Assembly: GCF_000003815.2 (NCBI RefSeq)
Contig: NC_049994.1
Location: forward strand, 7,129,935 to 7,193,934
Reading direction: 5' to 3'
Length of the DNA: 64,000 nucleotides
From: Branchiostoma floridae
Lineage: Eukaryota > Chordata > Leptocardii > Amphioxiformes > Branchiostomatidae
Below the pieces are notes generated by a model. It did no database searches. It had not been told where the DNA came from and saw only the letters and a program-made list of their open reading frames with translations. The translations under genes were made by a program, and so were the position numbers. Shown here piece after piece: positions 11,001-23,000 of the stretch (positions are counted from its first letter, which is position 1; the number at the start of each line of letters is the position of its first letter).

Positions 11001-14000
11001 GCTTTTGTGGTGACAGCGGTAGCGTACTGGATTTGTGATCCGGCTGCTGGTTTGAATCCTGGGAGTTGGGATGTTGTTTTTTCTGTTCTACTCGCCCCTC
11101 TGGTTGTTTCACTGGTTGCCACACCAGATATCGAACCCTTTCTTGAGTGACAGATAAAGCTCCTTGGTTAATAACAAAGGACACAAAATATGCCAGGAAA
11201 GGAATATACACCGGTAAGCTTGTACGGGCTAGACGAGTTCGGCTTTTTTTGGCGCTAAACTAGGTTACCTCGATGGTTGAAAATATCAGACTAATGGCAT
11301 TGTGAGAAGGAAAAGGTGCCCAGAGCCCGGAGGAATGACAGGGACAATGTCTGCTGTGTCTATGACGTTTGCTTCCCTGGGTCAGTGCTCCCACCAGAGG
11401 CGGCAACAGCAAGTTTCTTGTAGGCTGGGGGGGACTATTGCTGACGAAATTTTCAGCACATGGAGCGCCGAAGGCGCAACGCATCGTATGGGGGTAGGGG
11501 GTATGCTCCCTGGGAAATTTTTTAAAATCATGGCCCTCTGAAATGCTATTTCCTGCATTTTCCGGCAAATTTTGCTGACAGAATAATGAAATTTTCATCA
11601 AAATTACACATGGTTGTAGCAATTGACCTCCGGCCTCCGACATATTTTTACCATTTCAAGCTCGGACGGCACGAGAAATTGCCAGACAAGTCCGGGGAAA
11701 TTTAAAAGTCTGGACCGTCTGAAACGCCATTTACTGCATTTTGAAGGACAAATTTTGCTGGCCAACGAAGGTAAATCAAATGACATTTTATTAAAGAGAA
11801 AATTTTTTGGGCCAACGCCCCTGAAACATGTTTTCGCCAGGTCGTCGTGAGCACCAAAGCCACAAGCCGTTGCAAGGGAGGTCTGGAGAAACCTCATTTT
11901 CTGCATTCGATGAGAAAATTTTGCCGGAAACTATGCTAAGTTGGACACTGAAATCTGTTCGAGTGAAAAGGTTTTTTGGGAGGGGGAGGGGCGACGCTTC
12001 CGCAACATATTTTTACCCGAAGCGGCCGGGAGGCTCGGAGAAATTTTGAAATCTGGACCCTTTGAAACACAAATTTCCTGCATTTTCAGGGGCTCTATCT
12101 GGCATTTGACTTCGTGGGTATAACTTGTTACGAAGAATTTCTTGGTAATGCTTAACGGTGAATTCGGGATAACAAGTAACGATTAACGTGGAATTAAAAC
12201 GACCAATACGCTTCACGAAGAATATACCGATAACGCTTAACGGTGAATTAGAGTGGGTCGGTAACGATTAACGGTAAATTAAAATGGCTCGTAACACTTA
12301 ACGGAAAAAGGCATGCAGGCCCTCACAGAAGTGCAACGTCCTTCACAACCTTACACTTCTGAAACACAAGAGAAAAATTTGTGCCTGGCTCCCAGGATTT
12401 TAACCTGGGCCCGCCAGCTCATGAACCCAACACATTTACCACTCAAGCTAAAAGTTGACAGAACAGACTAATTAGACTAGTCAGTTGGTGTCCTCCGAAC
12501 CCTACTGTGTCATTTGCACTGTGCTTCTTTGTCTATCATGATCAGAATCTCCAAGCGGATCTTGCAGGCTGACAATACTATCTTATGCAACCGTAAGAAG
12601 CTACATTCTTTCATGGCCTTTCAAGTGCCTTCAAACACATCCTGTTTCAAAAAAATTTTTGATTCAGAAACATGGCCAAAATATAAGATTATTATCTAAA
12701 AACTTTTATTTTCCTGGGTGACGCCACAAAGTATGACGTAACATACCTGGATGTAACCTGGATCCAAGCTTCAATGGTATATAATATTATATTATATTAT
12801 GTAAAGTGAGAGGTTGGCTAAAGTGCAATGCAGAGCACTACCTAATTTACCATTTTTCTGAATTCTAAGATTTCCATTAGTTGGCAGTTCAAAACAAAAG
12901 TGTTGAGCCAGATCAAAGAGGTTGAAAGAGGGCCAGATCAAGTTGGTGAGATCAAGGAGCTTTTATTACTCCTTAGGGACTGTACGATATTTATCAGGGG
13001 GGGAGGGCTGGTGCGTTAGGGGGGGAGGGCCATGTTAATTTTTTTTGATGTGGGGGGAGGGCCATGTTAATTTTTTTTTAGATAGGGGGGAGGGCCATGT
13101 TGATTTTTTTAAAAGAATTGTTTATACTCTTTTTGTTTTGATATCTTGACATGGCCCTAAAACTGATAAAATAAGCCTTCTGAATAGCCTAAAATGCAAG
13201 AGCTTCCGGGGGGCTTTGCCCCCCTAGGCCCCCCAAAGTGGCGCTGCCCTGGACCAGTGTTCCCGCCAGGCATACGTCATTCCGTCTACGGACTTATTTT
13301 TTTCTGGAAAGACGCACTCGGCTCGGCTAAGTTTCCCAAAATATTTAAGTTACAAAAGCGGTGCACGGTAAATATGTGAAGAATCCAAAACCATACACTT
13401 TATTTTTTATTTAAAACATTTCTTTTGTTTCAAAAAGACAAAATGTGCGGCAGAAAAAGGGGCCGCAATATTGTTGTCAAGTGTCGATCTAGTCGGCTGT
13501 GCACTGGCATTGGCGTCCGTAGCACATGGCGCGGCACGCCCCCCTCCCCAGACGGACTGTCGATCGCAGCGCCCAGCACGTCTTTCTGGCTACTCCTTCA
13601 AGACTACACCGGCACTGATCACTGCCAAAGATGCAGCAGATCGCCCTCCTTCGTATAATGTATAACATTCTTGGTCTACTCTACTCTATGTAAAAAGAAA
13701 TCCAGCGGTGAGCCAAAGATTTCACGCCGAAAACAGGGTTACCTGAGGTCGCGCGAAACAAACGCACGCTCGTGGAAAATGACGGCGCGGCCTTGTAAAA
13801 CCCGACCGATTCAATAAATGATAAATTTGAGTAAAATCATCGGGCAAAATAGAAAAAAAAACACAAGGTGTGATGGCGCCGTTATTTTATCCTCTGAAAA
13901 AACTACTAGCATTTGATGCGGGAGGGCGCAACATCGATCACACGAGGTAGGCATTCTTTTAATATTCAATGCCGGAAAAAAATTGGCAGGATTTTTCCAT

Positions 14001-17000
14001 GGGCTGACGAACTCACTGGCTAGAGCCCTGTTTGGAAGCATCAAAAACCCCAAATTTTCATATAGACATGACTGGACAAATAATACCCGGGCCAGATCAC
14101 GGACTGCTGATTCCCCGAGCTTATAGTTATAACGTATTTTTGGGGAGAGGGCGGACGTCGATTACTGAAAAACGGGAGTAAAAAAGGCAACCGGCATCCA
14201 ATCTCATGGGCATAATTTTCTTCTCAAATTGCAGGAAATTCTGTTTTAGAGGGTTTGAAAATCCAAAATTTCCCCTGCCCCGACGCTGTGAAAAAATCCT
14301 GACGAGAACACTGGCGCCCTTGTGCCCTGACGTCTATATTAAGATTATTTTATCGGTTGTTTTTCTACCTGTTTAATTATGCCTGTCGGGGGGAGGGTCA
14401 TGTTGATTTTTTTTAGGTGGAGGGGGAGGGTCACGTTAAATTTTTTTGATATCGGGGGGAGGGCCATCAAAAAATTTTTTGATCCGACTTCCAATGCACC
14501 AGCCCTCCCCCCCCAATAAATATCGTACGGTCCCTTAATTTGCCGATCTGGTTTAACCATTCGAATCCTGTAATCTATCCCAGAAGTGAATTTTCAGGTT
14601 TCTGCAATTTTGAAGTTCTTCTAGTTCTAATCTGGCTCAAAAGCAGTTCAGTATAGAAATATCTCAGCAAGAAGCAACCTCCTTGATCTCAGGGAGGTGT
14701 TCTGAATCTTTCCATCCAGTGCTTTGGGACAGTCCCTGTGGGACTTGCTAATTCAACTTGCTAATTGGGAAGCATGCATTAACAATAACTGACCTCCTTT
14801 GAACCTGCATAACAATGTGCATAATTACCAAAAAGAGGAAAGTGAGTGCCTTATATACAGGCCCATGTAATAGGATTTGGAAACTACAAATAATCTCTGG
14901 AACAAACTTTTGCCTGTTGTTTCTATATAATGAATCAATGACCTTGATTGTACATTTGTGCTCAAACAAGCTAAGTACAGATTGTAGCGCTAGTGATAAT
15001 GTACAATTTTGATTAAAAAAAAGGTATCTTGTCACCTCTACAAATACTAATACATTCCAGTATTTACAAGTTCAACTTCTTCTCACCTCTTAAAACAGTT
15101 ATAAATATAAGTACAGATGGAATCAATAATGTATGGTTGATCTAATTGCATGAGAAATATGAATTTTTTTCCGTGGTATTCAAGTATTTGAAATAGGGAA
15201 CATATCTTGTATATTTTCAAAGAGGACGTTTCTTTTGTTGTTGTATAAAGTACAGTAAACAATAAAGTGACACTCATCCTCTATCTTATTCAAGTTACAG
15301 TATTGGCAAATTCTTTGTTCCAGAGGAATGCGGTTATGTCGGCCTTCTGGCTTATAATGAATCATACTGGTAAACAGCTTCATAGCGGGCTTCAAGTTTA
15401 TTAATAGTCAAAAAGATAATGGTTCTTTGGACCAGATAAAGCCCAGGTTATCAATAAGTTTGGTTATCAAAAAGTTTGTTGTTATTTTGTGGGCCTTTCT
15501 GCTTTTCAATGGCTGGCTCTATAGTACAAAAATTGCTTGTATTTGCAAGATACTCCAGGACCCCAAATTTTACATATCAATACCCTCCGTGTTGGCAAAC
15601 TTTCCTGGTTGATTTTGAAGAGTAGAAGGCCTGTGGTATATATTTTGATGTGATACTGATAGCCATTCTGGAATGGTAGCTTTATTCTGGCTATCAGTAT
15701 CAGCCTTCAAACCCATCATCAGGAACTTTTTGTCTGAAACCAAGATAAAAGCCCCTTGCTTAAACAAGAGACCTAAGGTAGCCAAGACAAGAGTAAAAGA
15801 TTACCAATTGAAAGGCAAATAGTAAAAAATTATATCTATTCCAAGGTTGCTGTAAAACCTAGGTTAGGTCAGTGAGATCAGAGAATTCTAAACTCCTTGG
15901 TGATCTACAAGGTAGTTAAACCTCTTTGGGTAAACTTTAGTCTTCTGTGCAGTGTTAAATACTGACCTGTTCTATACACCAGTGGAGGCACTGAATAAGG
16001 CAGCTACCATTCACTTCAGTCTCTAATTACCTGTCATTATAAATCAATACACGCATTGTTGTTGCTGGCTTTAAACACCTTCATGTAGGTGCAAAGGAGA
16101 TTATATAATGACTTCTCTAAAGATAGGTGAGAAAGGGGAGGGGAGGTGATAATATCACACTCTTGTGATAAAAAGGCCTTTGTCCCAATCTCAAGGATTT
16201 TAGAGCATGTAAAGAGTTCCAGATGAGGACAGGGTGTTGTTCTGATTGATCAATGTTCTGTGATCTGATCTGATCTGGTGACGGTTGATTATTATTTTCT
16301 ATTGGGCACTTAGAACTTCATTAAACACAGCTGTCCAGTAGGTATCAAAAACCTAATAAATAAGATTCATTTAGCACCAGTGTTTAATGAATTTCTAGGT
16401 GTCCACGCACCCGGCTCGGGACACTTCTAATATTGTGTTACAGTGTCATAACTAACATAAAATATGACTGGTGAATGCCACCTGGCTATATGCTAATAAA
16501 GGATCAATGTTTTACCCTGAGGGGTGCATCATGAGATAAAGCCGCCAGTGGTTGGTTTCTATAACCCAAACACCAGCTATCAGCATGGCAAACAAGGCGG
16601 TTCATGTCATCTACTTTTCCACCAACTGAATGTATCATTTGATTTACTACAGTTTAGAATTCAGTAAATAGTTACTGGAAGTTCCGAAAATAATTTCATC
16701 AGGTTGGCACTGATAATAGGATAAAGGTTTTTACACAACATGTAACTAAAAGTACTGTACTTTCATTGTACAGTACTTTTCTTATGGACTCCAATGATTA
16801 TCCTATTAGGGCACCCTACCCTTACAGTACATGTGCAATTTACAATAATTGAATTTATACTTTTAAGGGAAGCTTAGGCCTGTCATGAAATTTATGAATT
16901 TTGTGTTTATGTTCCTGACTTGCACCTACATGTACAATCAAATTGGCTTAGATACTAATAAACCCTAAGTGGTGATGTTAAAGAATTAAAGAAAAAAATG

Positions 17001-20000
17001 AAAGAAGTAACCATGCCCAAGCTTCTGTACTTCTGAAAAATATGAGTAGCCACTGAAGGAAATGCATTTTCTTGAAGTGAAGTTCATTCATAGGTCAGTT
17101 ATTTCTAATGCCAGGCATCTCCAGCAACAGTCAATAAAACTAGGAAAACAAAACAATAAAAAATGCCTCCATTATATATCTGTTTTATATACATAGTTAA
17201 AGTCAAGTCTGAAACATCTAATGAAATCTAATGCATTGTTTAACAGTTTCAAAACAAAATTAAATGCATAAAGAATGCTTCCTGTCATTGTCAAGGCCAT
17301 TCCTGCAGAAATTCCTGCAGGAAACATTCTTCCTGCAGGAATTTACCTTTCTCCTGCAGGAATTTCTGCAGGAATGCCTGCAGCATTCCTGCAGGAAAAA
17401 CGCTTCCTGCAGGAATTCCTGCAGGAAAAACGCTTCCTGCAGGAATTCCTGCAGGAATTCCTGCAGGAAGAAAATTTTCAAAATGAATATTCATGAAAGT
17501 TATTATCATATTTCACAACTGTGCATCATACTTGTCAATCATATGTAAAGACTTTGCACCAAGTGCTTTTATATTGAAAATATTAGCACATTTCAAAATG
17601 GGAAAAACGGAATTCCAATCTTAAGATGGAGCTTCTTAATAATAAAGCTATAAATGTGTTATTAACATTGAAAACAATTGCAATGAATATTGCACAATTT
17701 TCATGGAAGATCATGGGCCCTTGGTGCCTGGGTTGACTTTACGTGACGTTCTACTGAGGCAAAATCGGCAGTCCAACCTCATTCATCACTACGGCGCTAC
17801 TGCAGGCGATGGTGGGGTAGACACAAAAATTTTACGGTGGTTTGTTTGTTTACCACTTCTGTAATATTTTGCAGCAAGTGTTTGAATATGTGTGCTAATA
17901 GGCAGAGCACTACAGGGAGAAAGACTCAAGTGACCGTTAATTGGTCACCCTAGAACAATTCTTCACTGCCAACCTCTCCATTATTACATGCTGGTGTGCA
18001 ACTAAAGATGGAGGGAAGAAATAAATTACCATGCACTTTTTTAACAGACAAACTACTGTTTCTTCAAATGGGTTAAATATCTAATTCTGCCCAAGCATTT
18101 CAGAACAATAATCATTTTCCATAATTCGACCATTAACTGGTAACCTTACGNNNNNNNNNNNNNNNNNNNNNNNNNNNNNNNNNNNNNNNNNNNNNNNNNN
18201 NNNNNNNNNNNNNNNNNNNNNNNNNNNNNNNNNNNNNNNNNNNNNNNNNNACAAGTCCACAACCCGCAATTTGCATATTTTCGCGCGTACAAGTCCACAA
18301 CCCGCAATTTGCATATTTTCGCGCGTACAAGTCCACCACGAAATGTCGCAGGATGTCTGACATTTCTTGATCAACCTCAGGCGAACTCCAACAAGAAACA
18401 GCTGCGCGGCTGATTACAGTACCGTGCTCACCCCAGACGGCCATGAACTTGTGGGTCCTTAGTCTATCTGTTACCCTGGAAACCAGACTTGTAGTCAGCC
18501 AAGGCAGGTTTTCCCGAGGACCGGGGTTTTGTCATGCGGGGAGATTTGGCCGGGCCTAGCTAGTCCAGTATGGCTTTGAGCTATACCAGCTAGGGTCGCT
18601 AGAGAGTCAAATGAGGATGTAAATAGATATAGAGAGAGATAATGAAAGTATATGTGTGAGGGTAGGCAATCATACGAAAGAGATCCTGATTGCATATAAA
18701 TGTATACCTACATGTATTGGAGTTTGTAAATTAAAAAAATATTCCTATGAAAGAAAGTCAGAAGTACTTTATAACTTTGTATCATGTCGGATTGTCCCCT
18801 ACGCACGAAGTATTGACTTCAACTTCAGAAAAATAAATGGATGTCCACCATAACACATTCCAAGTCGACAGAGACTCCAATCGGGATCTTTCTTTTCTTT
18901 TTAAACTGTAAATTAGATTAGTATGCAGCTAATATCACTTTCTTTCTTTTTTCACGTTTTAGCACGATCTCGTTTGTGGTCGGAAATGGATGGGCAGTTT
19001 GGCACAGTCCATTTTTATGGTGGGCGTTTTGTTGGGAGCCGTCATTTTTGGCGACCTTTCTGACAGGTTTGTTTCGTGTTTATGATTGCATGTTTTCACC
19101 ACACAATATTTATCTCATTCTGTTTTATCAAATTTCCATCAATTTTCTTGTCGCACATATGGATGGCGTACACGTATGCGGGCCATATTTGGCCATGTTC
19201 TTTATAATAATTCTTGCGAATCTTTTTTTTACAGATTTGGAAGGAAAAAGATCTACTTTCTTTCCCTCTTCATCATGCTGGTGTTTGGTGTGTCGACGGC
19301 CTTCGCACACAACTACTGGCTCTTTGTATTCCTCCGCATGATCATTGGAGCAACGAACTCCGGAGTTTTCCTGACGGCCTTTGTGTTAGGTAAATTATGC
19401 ATATTCGCTGTACGATTTTTCATCACAAGACAGCTAGATTTTATACGTCACAGCTACAGCTGTCCTGAAAAATTCATCAGATTGCTGTCACAGACACGTA
19501 ATGCAACAAATGTGTCCATTAGCCATAACGTTGCACGCTTCGTTGAATACGTTGAAGTAAGAATTCGAAGCAAATCATGCAATGGTTAGCGCCCTCGTGC
19601 AATACATACAAAAACTGCAGAACGAAAAACGAAAACGTACGTGTCACACTCTCATACATTTTGTACACATACCAAATCAACACTTTACTGCTCAAGGATA
19701 AAACTAACATAAATTTTGTAGTTTTTTTATTTTTTATTTTTTATTTTTTTATATATGAAGGGATCTCAAACTCGTTCGTCTTAATTCATAGTTGATATAT
19801 GTTGTCTCTTTCTTTTCCAGCATCAGAGCTTGTTTCGCCCGACCACCGCACGCTGATCTCCATGTTCCTGGTGATATTTTTCGGGGTGGGAGGGATGATT
19901 CTGTCCCTGGTCGCCTATCTCATCCGGTACTGGGAGTGGCTTCAGCTGGCCATTTCACTGCCTAACGTCCTCTTCATTATGGTCTACTGGTGGTGCGTAA

Positions 20001-23000
20001 GCTTTTTCTTTTAGTTACCTCTATAAAGCAGGTGTTTTCGGTTGTTTTGTGTCTGCCTCTGTGTGGAAATGGTCTGACATACAATTTAATTGTGATGATA
20101 TTTTGTCAGAGGGGAGGCGTTGGTACCCCAAAGTTGGCCCCAAAGTTGGGACTGCAGTGGAACTTTCAGTACCCATACCTCTTATTCTGGACACCATTTA
20201 CTGTTTAGTGTTGATTTTTCTGTACGTAGTAAATAGCTCTTGGGGTAGGCAAGAAGTAGTCTAAAAATCTCCACAGAAACACAAACTCCTGGACACACAC
20301 ACACACGACCACCAGTCATACACACCAGGATTTTGTTTAGGAACTGGAGGTTATCCTTACATGTTACCACTATCCTGTCTGTTCCTGTTTACAGGGTTAT
20401 TAACGAATCTCCCCGCTGGCTCCTAGCCAACAACCAGAAGGACAAGGCGGTGGAGATTTTCCGAAAAGTTGCTGACGCCAACAAGAAAGACATCCCGGAG
20501 GGGCTGTTTGAAGAGGAGGGGAAAACAGATGGCGGCAAAGTACGTAAATATTTTTATAAGCTTTTTTTATTACGTAGCATTGGAGTTTCGAAACTGGCTA
20601 TAACTAGACAATACCCGCCTTTATGCTAATGATTTTGTACTAGAAGCAGGAATGTAATATCATCTAATATCTAACAGTTCATGCCACAAATTGTAAAGCT
20701 TATTGCTTTTGATAAATTCAATATAAGAGATTTTTAGCCCAATTGCTTCGGTCACGTGACCTTTCGAACCCGACCTAATGTCTATATTCCGTGTAAGTAT
20801 AACAGAGCTACCTAAAGGTGGTATCTCATGCTCTGGGGGACCGGTGCGGCACTGCGGGGTTTGTTCACTGCGGCACTGTTGTGTTATTTACGCCGATTTT
20901 TTTTATATTTCAAATATTGCGTAATACGTAAAAGTATGACTTAGAAGACAACAAAATACATAAACAAAATCGTTCTTCATCTCTGAAATTCGTTGAGTAA
21001 TATTTCGAACCCCACAGTGGCGCACAGGTACCCCAAGTGCAGTGAGATACATGTCCCACCTTAACCTACGTCTCTGACTATCACAGACAGACGGAGAACC
21101 CAAGTCGCGCCATAACCTGATTGACCTGGTGAGGACTAGAAACGTGCGAAGGAAATCCCTCATCATGTTTTATGCTTGGTACGGTTTATTTGTTACGAAC
21201 ATTCAAATGTTACCTCATGGACGTAAGATTACATGGGATCCACGGTAACTTTAAAGTAGATTAAGAGCTCGACCCGTAGTCTGTAAAATTGCTGACACGC
21301 CGCCTACCGTTGTGACTACATGTGTGCTACCGATTATTTATTTACCACACGTGTTATTATTGAGCGAGGTACTGTACAGTAATTTTGCAATCAGTGCCTA
21401 TTATATTTGAAAAAAAAACTGTAATAAATTGAATAAGCCTACAGTTACTAGTATATTAGATACATATTGAAGATGTGCGTAAGGTGAGGAACTTGAATAT
21501 TACGTCAATGTGAAAAAAGGCGACGATGGCAACATTACGACAAGTAGAATGTTGAAATAACCGTGGGTCGTATTTCATACTTGCTGCCGCTGCGCCACGC
21601 GGTCTCACTATGATGATGTATTTCGTATCATTTGCTGATGGTTTTCTCTAGGTTCGTCGCTGGGTTCGTTTTCTATGGCCTGGCGTTGAATGCAACTAAC
21701 CTGGCCGGAAACCCCTACCTGAACTTCTTCGTCTCCTGCGCTGTGGAAATCCCAGCCTACATCCTTGCAAAGATCTGTATGGATAGGTCAGTCTAGAAGA
21801 ATTTCTTCAGCCAATCTGATATATGAGTGTGTAATGCAGATGGTTAAGTGTCTAATACTCCTACTTTTAGATTGTAAGGTCGGGGTACCGGGTTTTATTT
21901 GTTGTTTTTCCAGTCAGATTTAGAGCAGCATTTATCAATACTACAAAGTGATAACTGTCATAATAGCTACCGGTCAATCAATTTTTCATGTCTTGTACTT
22001 TTTGTGTACGGACTTTGAAGAAAGTTCCATACGATTCGAAATCTTGTGAAATATCCTGACGTATGCTACGTACCTGAATGTCTTTTTCTCAATAGGATCG
22101 GACGGCGGTGGTCCCTTCTGGCATTCCTGTTGGTTGCTGGCTTGTCGACGTTTTGCATCATGTTCATCCCGGTTGGTAAGGAATTACTCGCTTTTAATTT
22201 GTTTATCATTTCGTTTATAAAGCCACAGTACACAGAATTCACAGGTTTTGGTCTTGGCACTTTAAGTTTTCCTTTTTACCTTTTGAAACTGGAAATCGGT
22301 GTTAAAGTATTCAAGACATACACAACGTATACAGATTTATGTCATACCTAGGCCTGTGACGCGAAAACGTTCGATACGGGTGTTCCGGACCGGGTGATAA
22401 CTTTCCGTACGGCCCGGGCTTATCACACGGGCTCCATTCGAATAAATCGAACTGTTTCGAGTGGGACGAGTACGGCGCCATCGAAAGTTCGAATACCTGA
22501 TTCGGACGTTGGAACATTACTGTTGCAACGCTTTTTTCTCGAGGGCAACAAATTTGTTCAACTTCTGGCGCATTTCGCATCAAAACAGTGGTTTTCTCAG
22601 GTGGGTATGACATAAATAAAATACAACACGGTGTATTCCGTATCACCCGAGGTACCAGCCCGACCGCGGGTCGGATTGCACGACGGCCGAATTATGTACA
22701 TGTAGAAGCAACATTAAAAGTGGATATGCAAGCCTCGGTGTACGGTCTGTCTTAAACTTTCTTTGCCATAACTCATATTTCTTTGGCACCCTTATTATCC
22801 TAAACTATTTATAAATGAATTTTCTTTTACTTTTTAACACACAATAGCCTACTCCAAGGCGATCACCGTGCTTGCAGTGATAGGGAAGTTCGGAGCAGCT
22901 GGTTGTTTCGGGACCATCTACGTGTTCGCTACAGAGATCTTCCCCACAGTAGTCAGGTAATAAAGATGGACTTGTTTTCACATTCTACAACCTACGTCAT

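Larger units (their letters stand above)
7639..17637. mobile_element. large DNA element with 345-bp terminal inverted repeats
   Basis: The sequence from AAGAAGCTCCATCTTAAG at 7639 to about 7983 is repeated inverted at about 17293-17637, almost perfectly. A 7-bp direct repeat AATAATA flanks it (7632-7638, 17638-17644). Joining the flanks restores the MITE sequence seen at 5497-6319. The interior (about 9.3 kb, 7.9 kb without the 1,428-bp duplication) shows no intact transposase. It contains a LINE remnant (15083-15400), tRNA-derived SINE-like pieces, degenerate repeats and a smaller TIR element (12976-14534). It is probably non-autonomous; the superfamily is not assignable. Confidence 0.7.
7543..18150. 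mobile_element. second copy of the ACGTAAGGT MITE, split by a large insertion
   Basis: 7543-7638 (after TA at 7541) matches one end and 17645-18150 the other part of the MITE seen inverted at 5497-6319. The two parts meet at AATAATA without loss. The right terminus CCTTACG runs into the 100-N gap. Confidence 0.75.

Noticed and set aside
11000-11075. Functional tRNA gene
   Set aside because: A and B box-like sequences are present but the acceptor stem does not pair and SINE-like sequence follows.
16748-16780. MicroRNA precursor
   Set aside because: The perfect stem is only 13 bp and the outer pairing is that of a tiny MITE; too short for a typical hairpin.
18081-18444. ORFs running through the N gap
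   Set aside because: Artefact of translating unknown bases.
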